Positions 43,070-54,040 of a DNA stretch of 64,000 nt are shown one piece after another. The translations under genes were made by a program, and so were the position numbers. The notes beneath the pieces were generated by a model. It was not told the DNA's origin. It was given only the letters and a program-made list of their open reading frames with translations, and did no database searches. The stretch covers positions 62,001 to 126,000 of the forward strand of contig WSUB01000073.1 of NCBI GenBank assembly GCA_019633425.1, given 5' to 3'. The stretch comes from Tulasnella sp. 424. Taxonomy: Eukaryota; Basidiomycota; Agaricomycetes; Cantharellales; Tulasnellaceae. Positions within the stretch are counted from its first letter, which is position 1. Each line of letters begins with the position of its first letter.

Positions 43070-43928
43070 TTATGGGCCTTGTGAAATCAGGGTCGCGTTA
43101 CGACCTACATCGAAACTCCCCCAGAACGCGCTATCCAGCTGCTCGCGTAGCTGCGGTTTGATGAGCAGCCAATTTGGTGTGAGTGATGCCAGAGGAGATG
43201 GGTCAGAGGATATCGTCACGTCGTGACAGACTAGAAGTCGCAGGGCGAGAACGGGTCAACGCTCGCCGTTCGTCTCCTAGTCTGTCGAATGCGAGAGCGC
43301 TTACCAGTCCGAGCCACAGAGTGAAGGATCTTTTCTTCTTCTTCCCTCACCTTTATCAGCGCGTCACTAGAGTGCTTCTTGGCTTCCAAGGTGAAGTTTT
43401 GATACTGCCTGGAAGCCCAGTTGAAGCGGTCCGTCACCTGCTTACGATCGTAGACGGTTTTGCAGGCTTGCGCATCGGGGAAGAGGACGACATATCGCTG
43501 TTTGTTGTCTGGGTTAACCCATCCGTGAAGTACTTTTGTTCGCTTGCTTCATGTGGCAATTAAAATCAGTCTTCCGGGTTCCGCTTGTGTTTAGACGTTC
43601 TTACCGGAAAGATTCTGGGACGACTTGCAGGATGTCATCGAGAGGTCGAGATCCTAATATTCTCGACGTAAAGAAGAGAACTTGGTCGCGCCTCTGAGCG
43701 TGTTTTCGTCGTACTCTTTCTGGCGGAGGCATCCAGGGGGTGGCGGGGAGTGAAAGTGGAACGAAGGTCGCCGAGATCTCCGATACGTGTTTTGGCAGCT
43801 TTACTTGAAATCTAGCTCCGTTCAACTGTGAATCCTATAGCCCCTCACAGATCATGAAGTTTTCAAATAGGAGACTCCGGGATACATAATACTTGGTTGC
43901 TTTCTTGGGGGGGGGGGGGGGAGCTCAT
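43070..43928 (-). CDS. Hypothetical basidiomycete protein with N-terminal polyproline, 219 aa
   Basis: Four exons join exactly to 220 codons: 43893-43928, 43605-43825, 43305-43546 and 43070-43230. The product starts MSSPPPPQESNQ and continues VKLPKHVSEISATFVPLSLP and FFTSRILGSRPLDDILQVVP. It then has WVNPDNKQRYVVLFPDAQA, a basic helical stretch (EAKKHSSDALIKVREEEEK) and the tail REQLDSAFWGSFDVGRNAT. I recognise no domain, but the sequence looks globular and the splice phases agree throughout. The first exon contains an uninterrupted run of 15 C bases on the coding strand. With the stated length the frame is open; a change of one base would destroy the first-exon frame. The next in-frame ATG is well inside exon 2. 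Confidence 0.6.
43907..43921. repeat. 15-base homopolymer (G on plus strand) inside a first exon
   Basis: The run encodes proline codons directly after ATG AGC T in the gene read on the minus strand. Such runs are prone to slippage and to sequencing error, so the assembled length may not be exact. Confidence 0.9.
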
Positions 43929-44354
43929 TTGGTCCTCAGGCGGCTCGGCGCTAAGCTTATGAGGTTCCCACAAGAGCAAGGTCTTGGTTTTCTAGAGCCC
44001 TAAATTTCGAGAACAGACTGATATCGATGACTGGACGCCTGTTCGTGTTTCAGATTAGAGGATGGGTTTTGATTTGATCTCTCCTTTGCAGAACACCTAC
44101 TCGTTAAATATCGAATGTCACCCGCTTCCCTGTTCGCTGTTAAAGAGTTCCAGACTCAAAAGGCCTCAATGGAGGAGTATACATCATCCGCAGACGGGAG
44201 TGTCGATGCTCTTGCACCTCAGCTCATAATAAGACGGACAAGACCAGGGAAGAGCTGGCTGTTAGGCTATCGTACAGCAGCAGGAAATGCGTGACTTCCG
44301 TCATAGTACAGTACTCTACACCTCGACATGACTGAAATAAATAAGAACTCGCGT
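43929..44354. other. Intergenic between the hypothetical gene and FEN1
   Basis: This holds the FEN1 3' UTR and the upstream region of the hypothetical gene. No open frame with motifs and no TATA box is evident. Confidence 0.45.
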
Positions 44355-46436
44355 TTATTTGCGCGCTTTTTTGGATGCAGCACGGCTGGTGTCCTTCTTG
44401 TCGTCGCCCTGAACAGTTTGGGTAAGCGACTTGGTAACCCAGCAGATTATAGGTAGCACTTGCCTTGCGCTTCGTGCCCTTAGTATCCTTCCCTCCCTTT
44501 GAAGACGCGGGCTCCTTCTCCTTCGGCTTTACCGTAAAGAACCCATCGAGACGCCCTTGCTGTTTTGCAGCCAACATCTTCTGAAGCTTTTCAGCACCTT
44601 TGCGGACGCGATCCTCGCTAAAGCGTCATTGGTTGGGTCAGAGGAGGCAGGACGTCCAGAGAAAGAGAGCCACATACTTGAAGCCCTTCTCCCGGACAAG
44701 GAACTCGACCAAACCATCAACGTCCGGTGCCTCCCAGTTAAGCTAAGGAGAGGAGAGAAAAGTGAGATCTTAAGCGAATGTCTTAGACCGCCAGATGGGA
44801 ATGCCTCACCTCAAGCTCGTCAGCTGGTGTCACGTCTGGTTTCAAGAATAGCTCCTTCGCTTCCTCCCATGGCCAGTACTCCGGAACGCTGATCCCTCCC
44901 TTCCCTTTCGGCTTTGGTTTTGACGCGGCAGCAGCCTTTTTCGGAGAAGCCTTTGCTTTTCCTTTTCCTTTGGCAGATTTAGCCTTCGGTTGCGCTTCTT
45001 TCTCCTCTGAGTCCGAACCGTCCTCCCCAGCGCCGCGCATGAGCTGGTCTCCATCCTCCTCATCCGAGTCCTCTATCCGCCTGGAGTTCTTCTTGGCCGG
45101 CTTTTGCTTTGGAGCATCTGAATCGTCATCGTCCTGCGTTGCTGTGGGCCGATCCTCCTCTTCTGGCTCCACCTCGCTGGTTGCTGCCACATCCTCTTCT
45201 TCCTCATCCTCCTCCTCGTTGGCTTCGGCATTCTTTTCCTGCCTCTCCGATTGCTTGGCTCGCAGGTGTTTGATTACTTCCTTCAGAGAGCCGTGTTCGC
45301 GAAGAAGCTTCAAGGCGGACTTCGGGCCAACTCCTTTGATAGGTTCAAGGTAATCGCAGCCGAGCAGGATGCAAAGTTCGGCAAACTGAGAAGCAGGAGC
45401 GAAAGTGAGAACTCTGAGACGGCACGCGTAAATCGAGCAGACTTACTTGGTCCATGGTCATCTCGAGTCCGTCCAGAGCCTTTTGTAGGTTGACTTCAGT
45501 GATGGGGGCTTTCTTTGCTTCACTGAAGGTCAGATGGCGGAACAGAGTCGGCGCTCCGAACGTGAGGGTATCCATGTCTTCGCTGCCTGCAGCAAATACC
45601 TTCGGGGTCGTGTGTTAGGCAGGCTTAGACGACGACCAAAATACCGCTGCTCACCTTCCCCCCACGAGCCAATTCGGCACACTGGGCTTCAGCTTCCGAG
45701 GGAGCAACCACGCAAGGGATGCCCATGAGTTTCAGGAGTCTCTGGCATTCGGCGTTGTGCTCCTTCGTAACGCGCACAGTTCGACGCGACAAGCGATCGA
45801 CTTCCTCCGTCGTCCCTGAGGCAAAGAGCGTAGTGAGGTAAACGTCTCACCAGACAACATGGCGGAACTCACCGACTTCCTTGGCCTCTTCGCCTTGCTC
45901 GGTCGCCTCCTTTCTCCTCTCAAACCGCTTGGCAAGCTAAGAAGAATTGGGCCCATGCCGAGGTTGGCCAGAGCATAGCAAAACACAAATGCAAGTCGCG
46001 CTCACCACTCCAGATTTCAATTCAGGCGGCTTGCCATCGAAGACGTATGCAGGTTTGATTCCGTTCTCAACCATGCGAATAGTGCGGTAGAAGAAACCCA
46101 TGAGGTGACTGAGTGTCGGGAGTCGGATGCAAACGACGTCAGAGGGCCGTGACGCGGTGAGAGCTGGGGTGGGGGACACATTACCTGGTGGTCTCGCCAG
46201 CTTCGTTCGTAAGGACTTCTCCATCTTTCGACCGCACAGCAATTAGGAACTGGTAGATGCTCATCGACGCGTCGACCGCGACCTTTCTGCCGAAGAGTGT
46301 TTTGATTTCATGGTCCTGCAACACCCAACTTGAGAACCATGGCAGGGATTTCGTTCAACTTCGCGTGTTAGTCACGTACTTTGATGGCCGCTGGAGCATT
46401 CTCCACGAGCAGAGCAGTCAATCCTTTAATTCCCAT
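44355..46436 (-). CDS. FEN1: Flap endonuclease 1 with an internal low-complexity insertion, 505 aa
   Basis: FEN1/Rad27 removes 5' flaps in Okazaki-fragment maturation and long-patch base excision repair. The N-terminal nuclease region starts [15 protein letters not shown] with [15 protein letters not shown]. The internal nuclease region contains [14 protein letters not shown] and [13 protein letters not shown], followed by [20 protein letters not shown] (helix-two-turn-helix). A PCNA-binding motif QGRLDGFF precedes a basic nuclear-type tail. Ten exons sum to 506 codons: 46380-46436, 46185-46315, 46006-46108, 45873-45936, 45655-45815, 45447-45599, 44810-45385, 44678-44742, 44464-44617 and 44355-44408. 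The protein is over 100 residues longer than the usual 380 or so. About 119 acidic, serine- and lysine-rich residues (about 269-387) sit between HLRAKQ and [10 protein letters not shown]. The last intron appears to be GC-AG. Confidence 0.95.
44409..44463 (-). other. GC-AG last intron of FEN1
   Basis: The exon ends AAG CGC AAG and the donor is AAG|GCAAGT. The acceptor is TGTTCAG|GGC. This junction gives the expected basic end [20 protein letters not shown]. The nearest GT donor would shift the frame and replace that tail. Confidence 0.7.
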
Positions 46437-46555
46437 ATTGAGATTTTGGTTGAGCGAGAATGTACGGAGGAGGAATGGTGAACGGTATGCCGCCGCTTCG
46501 CGTCGACAAACAAAGTTAGGAATTGCCTTTCCCAACTTTCGTCCAATCCGCTACC
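46437..46555. promoter_or_regulatory. 119-bp bidirectional promoter between FEN1 and COQ5
   Basis: Both start codons lie within 119 bp, pointing away from each other. No TATA box is seen. With so little space the two genes must share promoter sequence. Confidence 0.6.
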
Positions 46556-47660
46556 ATGTCGACTCTTCGCACATCCTCGAATTTAGCTCGAACATGCCTA
46601 AAATCATCGGTTCGGAGCTCCTCGATGAGGGCCGTATCAGCTCGTTACAACTCCACCGCATCAAACTCTCCAAATGACAGCAGTCGGCCGGCTCAGACAC
46701 ATTTTGGATTTCGCACCGTTGACGAGAATGTGAAGGAGGATCTAGGTTAGTACCATCAACTAGGATCATTTTATTATCACTAAAACTTTTTTTAATCAAG
46801 TGAAGGGAGTTTTCTCCTCCGTCGCACCAAAGTACGACTTGATGAATGACGCAATGTCAATGGGCGTTCATCGGTTGTGGAAAGACGATTTCGTCTCGCT
46901 TTTGAATCCAGGAAGGAGGGGGCCCATCAAGATCCTGGACATGGCCGGAGGCACCGGCGATATTGCTCTGCGAATGCTGGACCATGCACGGGAGAAGTAT
47001 GCAGACCGGGATACGTCGGTGCTCGTCTCCGACATTAATCCGGACATGTTGAAGGAGGGCATGCGTAATGTAAGGAAGACGATGTATCATAACAGTAAGT
47101 TGAAATTTATTTATATGTCGGGTAGAGATAAGATTCTGATTGAAAGCGTTTAGCCCCTCAGGTAGCCTTCCAAGTGGCAAATGCACAGGAACTCGACCCG
47201 GAGATCTTCCCAGACAATTCCTTCGACCTGTACACAATTGCATTTGGCATTCGCAACTGCACATCGATCCCTTCGGTGCTTAAAGAGGCGCACCGTGTTC
47301 TCAAGCCAGGAGGAACGTTCGCTTGTCTCGAGTTCGGAAAGGTTGACAACCCTCTCTTATCCCAGTAAGCCTTTTAGATATTATAGTTCGAGCTTACTCT
47401 CACTTGGAAACTTGCCTCCCAGATTATACGAGGTCTACTCGTTCTCGGTCATCCCAATGTTGGGAAGCATTCTCGCGTCGGATCGCGAGTCTTACCAGTA
47501 CCTCGTCGAGTCCATTCGACGTTTCCCGTCGCAACCTGCCTTCGCGCAGATGATTCGGGATGCCGGCTTCACCACCGGTCAGGACTTCTCTGGGCAGGGT
47601 GGCGCCTGGAGGGATTTATGGGGAGGGATTGCGAGCGTTCATCTTGGTGTCAAAGCATAA
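46556..47660 (+). CDS. COQ5: Ubiquinone biosynthesis C-methyltransferase COQ5, mitochondrial, 310 aa
   Basis: Coq5 is the SAM-dependent C-methyltransferase of coenzyme Q synthesis and works in the CoQ synthome on the matrix side of the inner membrane. A serine/arginine-rich import sequence is followed by [17 protein letters not shown] and [19 protein letters not shown]. The SAM motif is [17 protein letters not shown], and UbiE/COQ5 signatures follow: [19 protein letters not shown] and [16 protein letters not shown]. Four exons sum to 311 codons: 46556-46745, 46801-47094, 47154-47364 and 47423-47660. Length and order fit the family. It shares its promoter with FEN1 and lies 206 bp ahead of CUL1 on the same strand. 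Confidence 0.96.
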
Positions 47661-47866
47661 ACCCATCTCTTTTAAATCCCATTTACCTAGAATATAGACA
47701 TTTATCACCCCACGCGTGTGTTCGTCTTCCTCTATGCGAACGCTTCAGGCATCGTGGTTTGTCGCGGCGGCATAGAGAGACCTTTGCTCAGGTTTGTTCG
47801 GCGACCCTTCCCTTGACCACCGACGACCACCACTCGCATTTCTCTTCCTAAACACTCTCCAGAACC

Positions 47867-50800
47867 ATGTCTAATCCACCAATGCCCAGTTCTAGTGCTG
47901 ACCTGGCACAGACCTGGTCATTTCTGGAGGAAGGTGCGCTCATCGTCGTGATTCTGCTGGAGGGCCCTCTCCGATTGTGATCCTGACCGCGTTTATTCCA
48001 GGCGTGGATCATATCATGACGCGGTAAGTTACAAGGTTGAAAAGAATTCAAGATACTGATGCAAGAATGGGCGCGGATATGAAGATTGAATGAGGGAGTC
48101 TCGTACAGTGAGCGCGAACCACACTTCTCTTGACGCCAGCCTCTTACTAACCATGCGCCCGTTCCAGGCAAGTACATGAATCTATACACGGTCGCGTATA
48201 ACTACTGCACATCGTCAAAAATGCACGGATCTACTCTAGAGCCCAGTAATCCCCTGGGGGGTGGTGCACGAAGTGAGTCTCCGCAGACGCGCTCTTTGTG
48301 TTACGTCTTGGGATCTAACAACGCGAGCCAACCAGCCGGTGCCAACTTGATGGGTTCCGACCTGTATAACCACCTAATCAAGTACTTTACGGCACATCTG
48401 AAAGGCCTTCGAGATGTGAGTCATGGTTGTAATCATTCATTTCAGGGCGCCTGATTCGATGCCCACTTGTCCCATTTTAGGCGTCTGACAATCTCCAGGA
48501 TGAGGCATTACTTCGGTACTACGCCAAGGAGTGGGATCGGTATACCACTGGTGCCAACTACATCAACCGACTGTTTACTTATCTCAATCGCCACTGGGTC
48601 AAGCGAGAAAAGGACGAGGGCAGGAAAGGGGTGTATACCGTGTACACGGTGCGACAGTCGCGTGCTTGGTCGGTCCTTTACTTTGTTGACCCCTATTCCA
48701 GTTAGCGCTCGTGCAATGGAAGCAAAATTTCTTCCTGCACATCCAGGGCAAAAATCAAAAGCTCGCCAACGCCGTTCTTCGTCTCATCGAGAACCAACGG
48801 AACGGAGAGACCATCGATGTTGGCCTTGTGAAGAAAGTCGTGGACTCCTTCGTCTCTCTTGGCTTGGACGATTCCGACTCGAACAAAGCCACCTTCGATG
48901 TGTACAAGGAGCACTTTGAAACACCATTCATCAACGCCACTGAGAAGTACTACAAGCATGAATCGGAATCCTTCCTGGCTGAGAACTCCATCAGCGAATA
49001 TCTTAAGAAGGCAGAGGAGCGGTTGAAAGAGGAAGAAGACCGCGTCGAGCGATATATGAACAGCATTACTCGCAAGACCTTGGTCGGCAAATGCGAGGCT
49101 GTCCTCATCCGAGAGCACGCAGAGGCGATGTGGGAGGATTTCCAGAACCTACTTGATTTCGACAAGGATGAAGGTACTGCTCAATCCCTGACCGTCTCCT
49201 CCTGCGGCTGATCCGCTATCATAGATCTCCAGCGGATGTACGCCCTTCTCGCTCGTATCCCGGAAGGCCTAGAGCCGCTCCGGAAGAAGTTTGAAGAGCA
49301 CGTCAAGAAGGCCGGTCTTGCTGCTGTAGCCAAGCTGACCCAAGCTGCCGGCGAAGGCAGTGCACAGTCCGAGGTGGTGCGTGTCAGCGTGTTTTGAGTC
49401 ATTTCGAAGGCCTAAATTGGGTAATCTGCGTACAGGAACCAAAAGCCTATGTGGATGCCTTACTGGAAGTTCATGCCAAGAACCAAGAGACAGTCAACCG
49501 AAGCTTCAAGGGTGAAGCTGGCTTCGTGGCCAGTCTCGATAGGGTTCGTTCTCCCTCCAATCCGTCGCCCACTCTAGAAGCTTACCTTGGGCGCTCTTTA
49601 GGCTTGCAAGGACTTCGTCAACAAGAACGCTGCTACTGGTTCCTCTTCCACTAAATCTCCTGAACTGCTCGCTAAACACGCCGACGCCTTGCTACGGAAG
49701 AACAACAAGGTTGGCGAGGACAACGATCTGGAGGACGCTTTGAACAAAGTGGTAAGTGACACGCTTCATTCAACATAAGACCGTCTCTCATTCCCGCTCG
49801 CATCTTGTAGATGATCCTATTCAAGTACATCGAAGATAAGGACGTCTTCCAGACTTTCTACACGACCAAGCTCTCGAAGCGGCTCATCCACGGCGTATCC
49901 GCATCAGACGAGGCTGAAGCCAGCATGATCGCCAAGCTGAAGGAAGCTTGTGGCTTCGAATATACGAACAAGTTGCAGCGAATGTTCACCGACATGTCTC
50001 TCAGCAAAGATTTAACCGACAACTTCAAGGAGAAGATGGCTCAAACTCACGACGAAACAGAACTCGACATCAGCTTCAGCGTTATGGTCCTCGGTACCAA
50101 CTTCTGGCCATTGACTGCTCCGACAGACAAGTTCGTCATCCCCAAGGATATCCTCCCAACGTACGAGCGCTTCACTCGTTACTATGGGCAGAAGCATCAG
50201 TGAGTCTGTTGTCAAGTTGAACCTGACTGAAGAACCTAGTTGTATTGACCAGGTGTTACTCGTAGGGGTCGAAAGCTTACGTGGCTATGGAATTATTCGA
50301 AGAACGAACTCCGAACGAACTACCTGAAGGAGAAGTACATCCTCACCTGCAGCTCGTACCAGATGGCTGTTCTTGTTCAGTACAACGACCACGACACCTT
50401 ATCTTTGGATGAACTTCTCGAGGCAACTGGTATCAGCAAGGAGATTCTTGTGCAAGTCCTCGGTGTTTTGGTTAAGGCCAAGATTTTGATCAACGAGGAG
50501 CAGGACCAGTACGACTTGAATCCCAGTTAGTAGTCGAATATGGTTTTCATGCCAAGCAAGTTCTTAGCACTGACGATCGCGACCTACAGGTTACAAGTCC
50601 AAGAAGGTACTTTGATTGCGCTCCGCGATAGTTTATTTGGATGTTAACGACGGGGCCCCAGATCCGCGTGAACCTCAATCTTCCCATCAAAGCTGAAGTC
50701 AAAGCGGAGTCTGCAGATGTTCTCAAGACTGTCGACGAAGACCGAAAGTATGTCATTCAGGCTACGATTGTTCGGTAAGTTGTCATTGCGCTTCTCCTTT

Positions 50801-51186
50801 TCTGCACAATATCTGATCGACTGGCGTTCTGCAGAGTAATGAAGGCACGAAAGGTAAACACCAATTCCACTGGACCACCTTGGCCATACCTAACTCGTAG
50901 AATTTCATTTATAGCAAATGAAAAATCAGCAACTCATTCAGGAGGTCATTGCTCAAATCTCGCAACGATTTACTCCACGGGTGCCTGACATCAAGAAGGT
51001 GCGTCCTCCAACGTAGTCGTTTGATGACACTATCGTTGAGCATTTAATCTTCGCAGGCAATTGATACCCTACTGGAGAAGGAGTATATCGAGCGTGTAGG
51101 TCGCCTTCTACCGGTACGGCTACGGGATACTGACATCGACTTGATAGGTTGAGGGCCAACGCGACCTCTTCAACTACGTGGCTTGA
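47867..51186 (+). CDS. Cullin-1 (SCF ubiquitin ligase scaffold), 768 aa
   Basis: This is the scaffold of SCF E3 ligases, binding Skp1/F-box proteins at the N-terminus and Rbx1-E2 at the C-terminus. The N-terminal repeats include YMNLYTVAYNYCTSSKMHG and YYAKEWDRYTTGANYINRLF. The cullin-homology domain shows DVFQTFYTTKLSKRLIHG and WLWNYSKNELRTNYLKEKY. The C-terminal winged helix carries IVRVMKARK with the expected neddylation lysine, and the protein ends EKEYIERVEGQRDLFNYVA. Eighteen exons sum to 769 codons. Four are tiny: 48002-48023 (22 nt), 48085-48107 (23 nt), 50590-50606 (17 nt) and 50835-50853 (19 nt). Without the 23-nt exon the conserved RLNEGVSYSKY stretch is lost. The start at 47867 gives MSNPPMPSSSADLAQTWSFL. 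It would serve the F-box proteins encoded elsewhere in the window. Confidence 0.95.
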
Positions 51187-51800
51187 ACGATTTAACACCA
51201 TCCGGACTTTCCATACATTCATCGTACGATATCACCCATTATTTCTTGTGTCCAACTGTTTTCTTTCGTGCTCAGTCACTCTTGGGAGACCTTGAATCCT
51301 TGTGTGCCGGTTACTGTGCCAGCCGTGTGTTTCATATGGTTCTTGGCCTGTTTTCAACATCCCAGTTCTGAGTTTTACCTCTCTGGCCAGCAACGATACC
51401 ACTCGACAAGACCGGAACATAACACTCATTGAGACACGCCAACCACCTGAGTAACGAGTGGATTACACACAGACAAAGTAGCAGATCCGACTTACAGAAA
51501 GTAGAGGGGGAGAAAGGTAGGAGGGTTAAATGTGTGAAAAATCCATAAGTAACCAGGAAAGGTAAAAAAAAATCTAGTATTCCAAACGCGCCCCCTCTGG
51601 GAGACGCAAAGAAAAAAAGTAAAAAAGATATCAAAAAAGTCCTGGATTGAGGCAAACCTTGCATCGTCGATGTCGTAGAGGGTGATTCAAAGGCGTAGAG
51701 TACAAGGGAGGCGGCATCGTCAAGTAATGTGGTCGTGGAGTGGCGGGGGTATGTAAGATCGTGATAAGAGTCTTAGATCGTTCGTTGCAAGGCGGGACGC
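51187..51800. other. Convergent 3' intergenic region
   Basis: This lies between the CUL1 stop and the GH16 stop and presumably contains both 3' UTRs. It includes A- and T-rich runs around 51,535-51,635. No gene is seen. Confidence 0.5.
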
Positions 51801-54040
51801 TTAAGAGCATCCATCGTACTTAGAGTTTCTCGGGAAGGTATAGCCTGCCTGTGACCAAATGGTGAGGTTAGGGTTGGTGTAGGCGTTGATATGACTGGAG
51901 GAAAAGGTTAAAATCAGCCAAACGCCAGAGTGTCTAACAACGCGGTTATGGGCATACCGGTTGATGTAGTCAGCGGTGGGGTAGTCTTTCGGATCGCATC
52001 CAATGTTCTCGTGGCCCTTGCGTTGGTACACGCGCACGTAGTCGACGTACATGCGGGCGGGGAATCGAAGGTTCTTCCAGTCTTGCTGCTGGAAAGTGGG
52101 AGCGAGACCCAAGTTCAACGCGATACTCTACAACGTAGGCGTGAAAAAAAAGCGATTTCAGCGTTCGTTATCATCGTTGTTTTGCACACGATACGTGAGG
52201 GAACTCACCATTGGCTCCTCGGAAATGATCCTATCGCTGACGCCAACCGCAGCATCGGCGGCGATAGCAGAAGCAGGCAAAGTCCAACTCGGTTTTCCCT
52301 CCATTGCCCAGGTCACATAGCCGTTGCCCCTATTTTTCGGATCACTCCAGTACTCGAATCCATATGTCTGATACGCCGTTCCGTTGTACGCGGTGATGCC
52401 GCAATCAGTCAACGCCGAGACAGCCTCCTGGTATTGTCCACCCTTGTACGTGTTGAACTCAGTTGCAGAGTCGTTGTAGATGGTAGAGACGCTGTTGTCC
52501 CACGACCAGTTTGAGTCATAAGGTGCGAGCTGCATGGATTGGGAAGCCTGGCACCGCCAATTCTTCAAGTTGGTCTCGGCTTCGATGATATCGATTTCGG
52601 GTGCGCCTCGTCCTTTGCTGACGGATGGACCAGGGTGGTCGGAACCAGGGCAAGTGCAGGCCGAAAGGCGCTGACCAGGCTGGAAGGAGAGAGCCTGGCC
52701 ATCGGAGGTTACGACTGGAGGACCGTTCTTCTCGGTTTGGTTAGGATAGGTTCCGACGTCGCACGAGTCGTAGCTGAACGGCCAGAGTCCATCGGTGGTC
52801 GCACCATATCCGATTCGCCCAAGGTTGCCCATCGTCCAGGCAGCTGGCCAGAGACCTGGTACTCGTGGGTCACCAGGGAGGGACATATTTACTGGAAAGG
52901 AAGTGTGTCTCAGTGTGCAAGTCCGCGGAGGAGAGACACTTGGCATCACCTTCGATGTAGCCTGTGGTAAAACAGAATTTGTTCCATGACTGCAGCATGC
53001 CAGACTTGAAGTTGAGGCCGTGAATAGGTGTTTCGGTCAAGGTGATGACGAGATTTCCGCCTTGAGTTGTAATTGCGTCTACGACCAAGGCGGGGATCAG
53101 CAAATATGCCGCGCGGTCCGGACGTCGATCTTCACCTACCCTGTTGGTACCACTCTACGTCACCAGTCAGCCAGTAATGCAAATCTACACCCTCCCAGAA
53201 TGGGTCGTCGCCCTCGTAGAACGTCCGTCCGTCGGTGTTGAACTCGTCGCTGAATACGAGAGTGTAGTCTTGTCCGTCAAAGCCCGTGCGGGAGTAAGCG
53301 TCTTTTGGGGTCGTAACGTCGATGAGCATTGGCACGTTCAAGACAGGGATCTGGCCTGTTCCATTTATGCCTCCGAGATTGTATCCTGGACCGGAGGGAT
53401 GCATAGTGCGAACCCATGAGATGACAGGCCAGCCGGCAAAGAGAATAATGAGAGCGAGCAGCAAGGAGAAGATCATGCTGAGGTTAGCCCATCCTCGGAA
53501 TGAAAAGATGGTCCATTTTCGGTCTAGGATGGCATCTCGGACAGGGTCCGGGTTGTGGAGGGCGTCGTCGAGGTCGGGATCCTTGGAGTCCCAGAGGTAA
53601 CCAACAGTGTTGGTTCGTGGCGCCAAGGGCTGCGGAGCCGGCGTTGCAGGAGCCGTTGAAGCGGGCTTTTCTGAAAAGTCTGATGCATTGGACATGTTGC
53701 TGAATCGGCCTTGACTGAATCTGGGTGCCGTTGAGGTGTACTAGGGGATGTGCAAGGTTTATTGACAGTCCTTTGAACGAGGGCGGCCGAGACTTACGGG
53801 GCCATAACCGCCGCCGATGCTGCCTGTTGCAACACCTTGGGTGGTGTAATCCCTCCTCCTGGACATCAAGCCGACATGTTCATCTTGACTTGGTGGAGGT
53901 GATCCATAGTAAGCAGAGTGGGACTGGTCTGATGGAGGCCCACTGGCGTATCTTTGATGACCTCTTCCTGGGGGAGAGCTGGGCATTTGAGTTGGGACTG
54001 AGGAGTAAGCTGGTGAAGCGGGAGGAGGAACTCGTCTCAT
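51801..54040 (-). CDS. GH16 beta-glucan assembly protein of the KRE6/SKN1 type, 639 aa
   Basis: These are type II membrane proteins of the secretory pathway needed for beta-1,6-glucan formation in fungal walls. A cytosolic tail of about 168 residues, proline/serine-rich, precedes a single membrane segment (SMIFSLLLALIILFAGWPVI, about 169-188). The luminal GH16-like domain has TLVFSDEFNTDGRTF, GLWPAAWTMGNLGRIGYGA and the catalytic-type motif PEIDIIEAE (about 423-430). It ends RMYVDYVRVYQ and NLTIWSQAGYTFPRNS. Six exons sum to 640 codons: 53798-54040, 53140-53740, 52950-53078, 52209-52891, 51958-52127 and 51801-51894. An internal ATG in exon 2 (MSNASDFSEKP) could give a shorter form. Length and layout match the family. 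Whether it acts as a hydrolase or a transglycosylase is unresolved for the family. Confidence 0.93.

Noticed and set aside
44970..45353. Serine-rich plus ORF opposite the FEN1 insertion
   Set aside because: The serine runs are the complement of the GAG/GAA acidic codons of FEN1.
49381..49654. Plus ORF starting at 49394 in CUL1
   Set aside because: It spans an intron and ends early; the spliced cullin frame accounts for the sequence.
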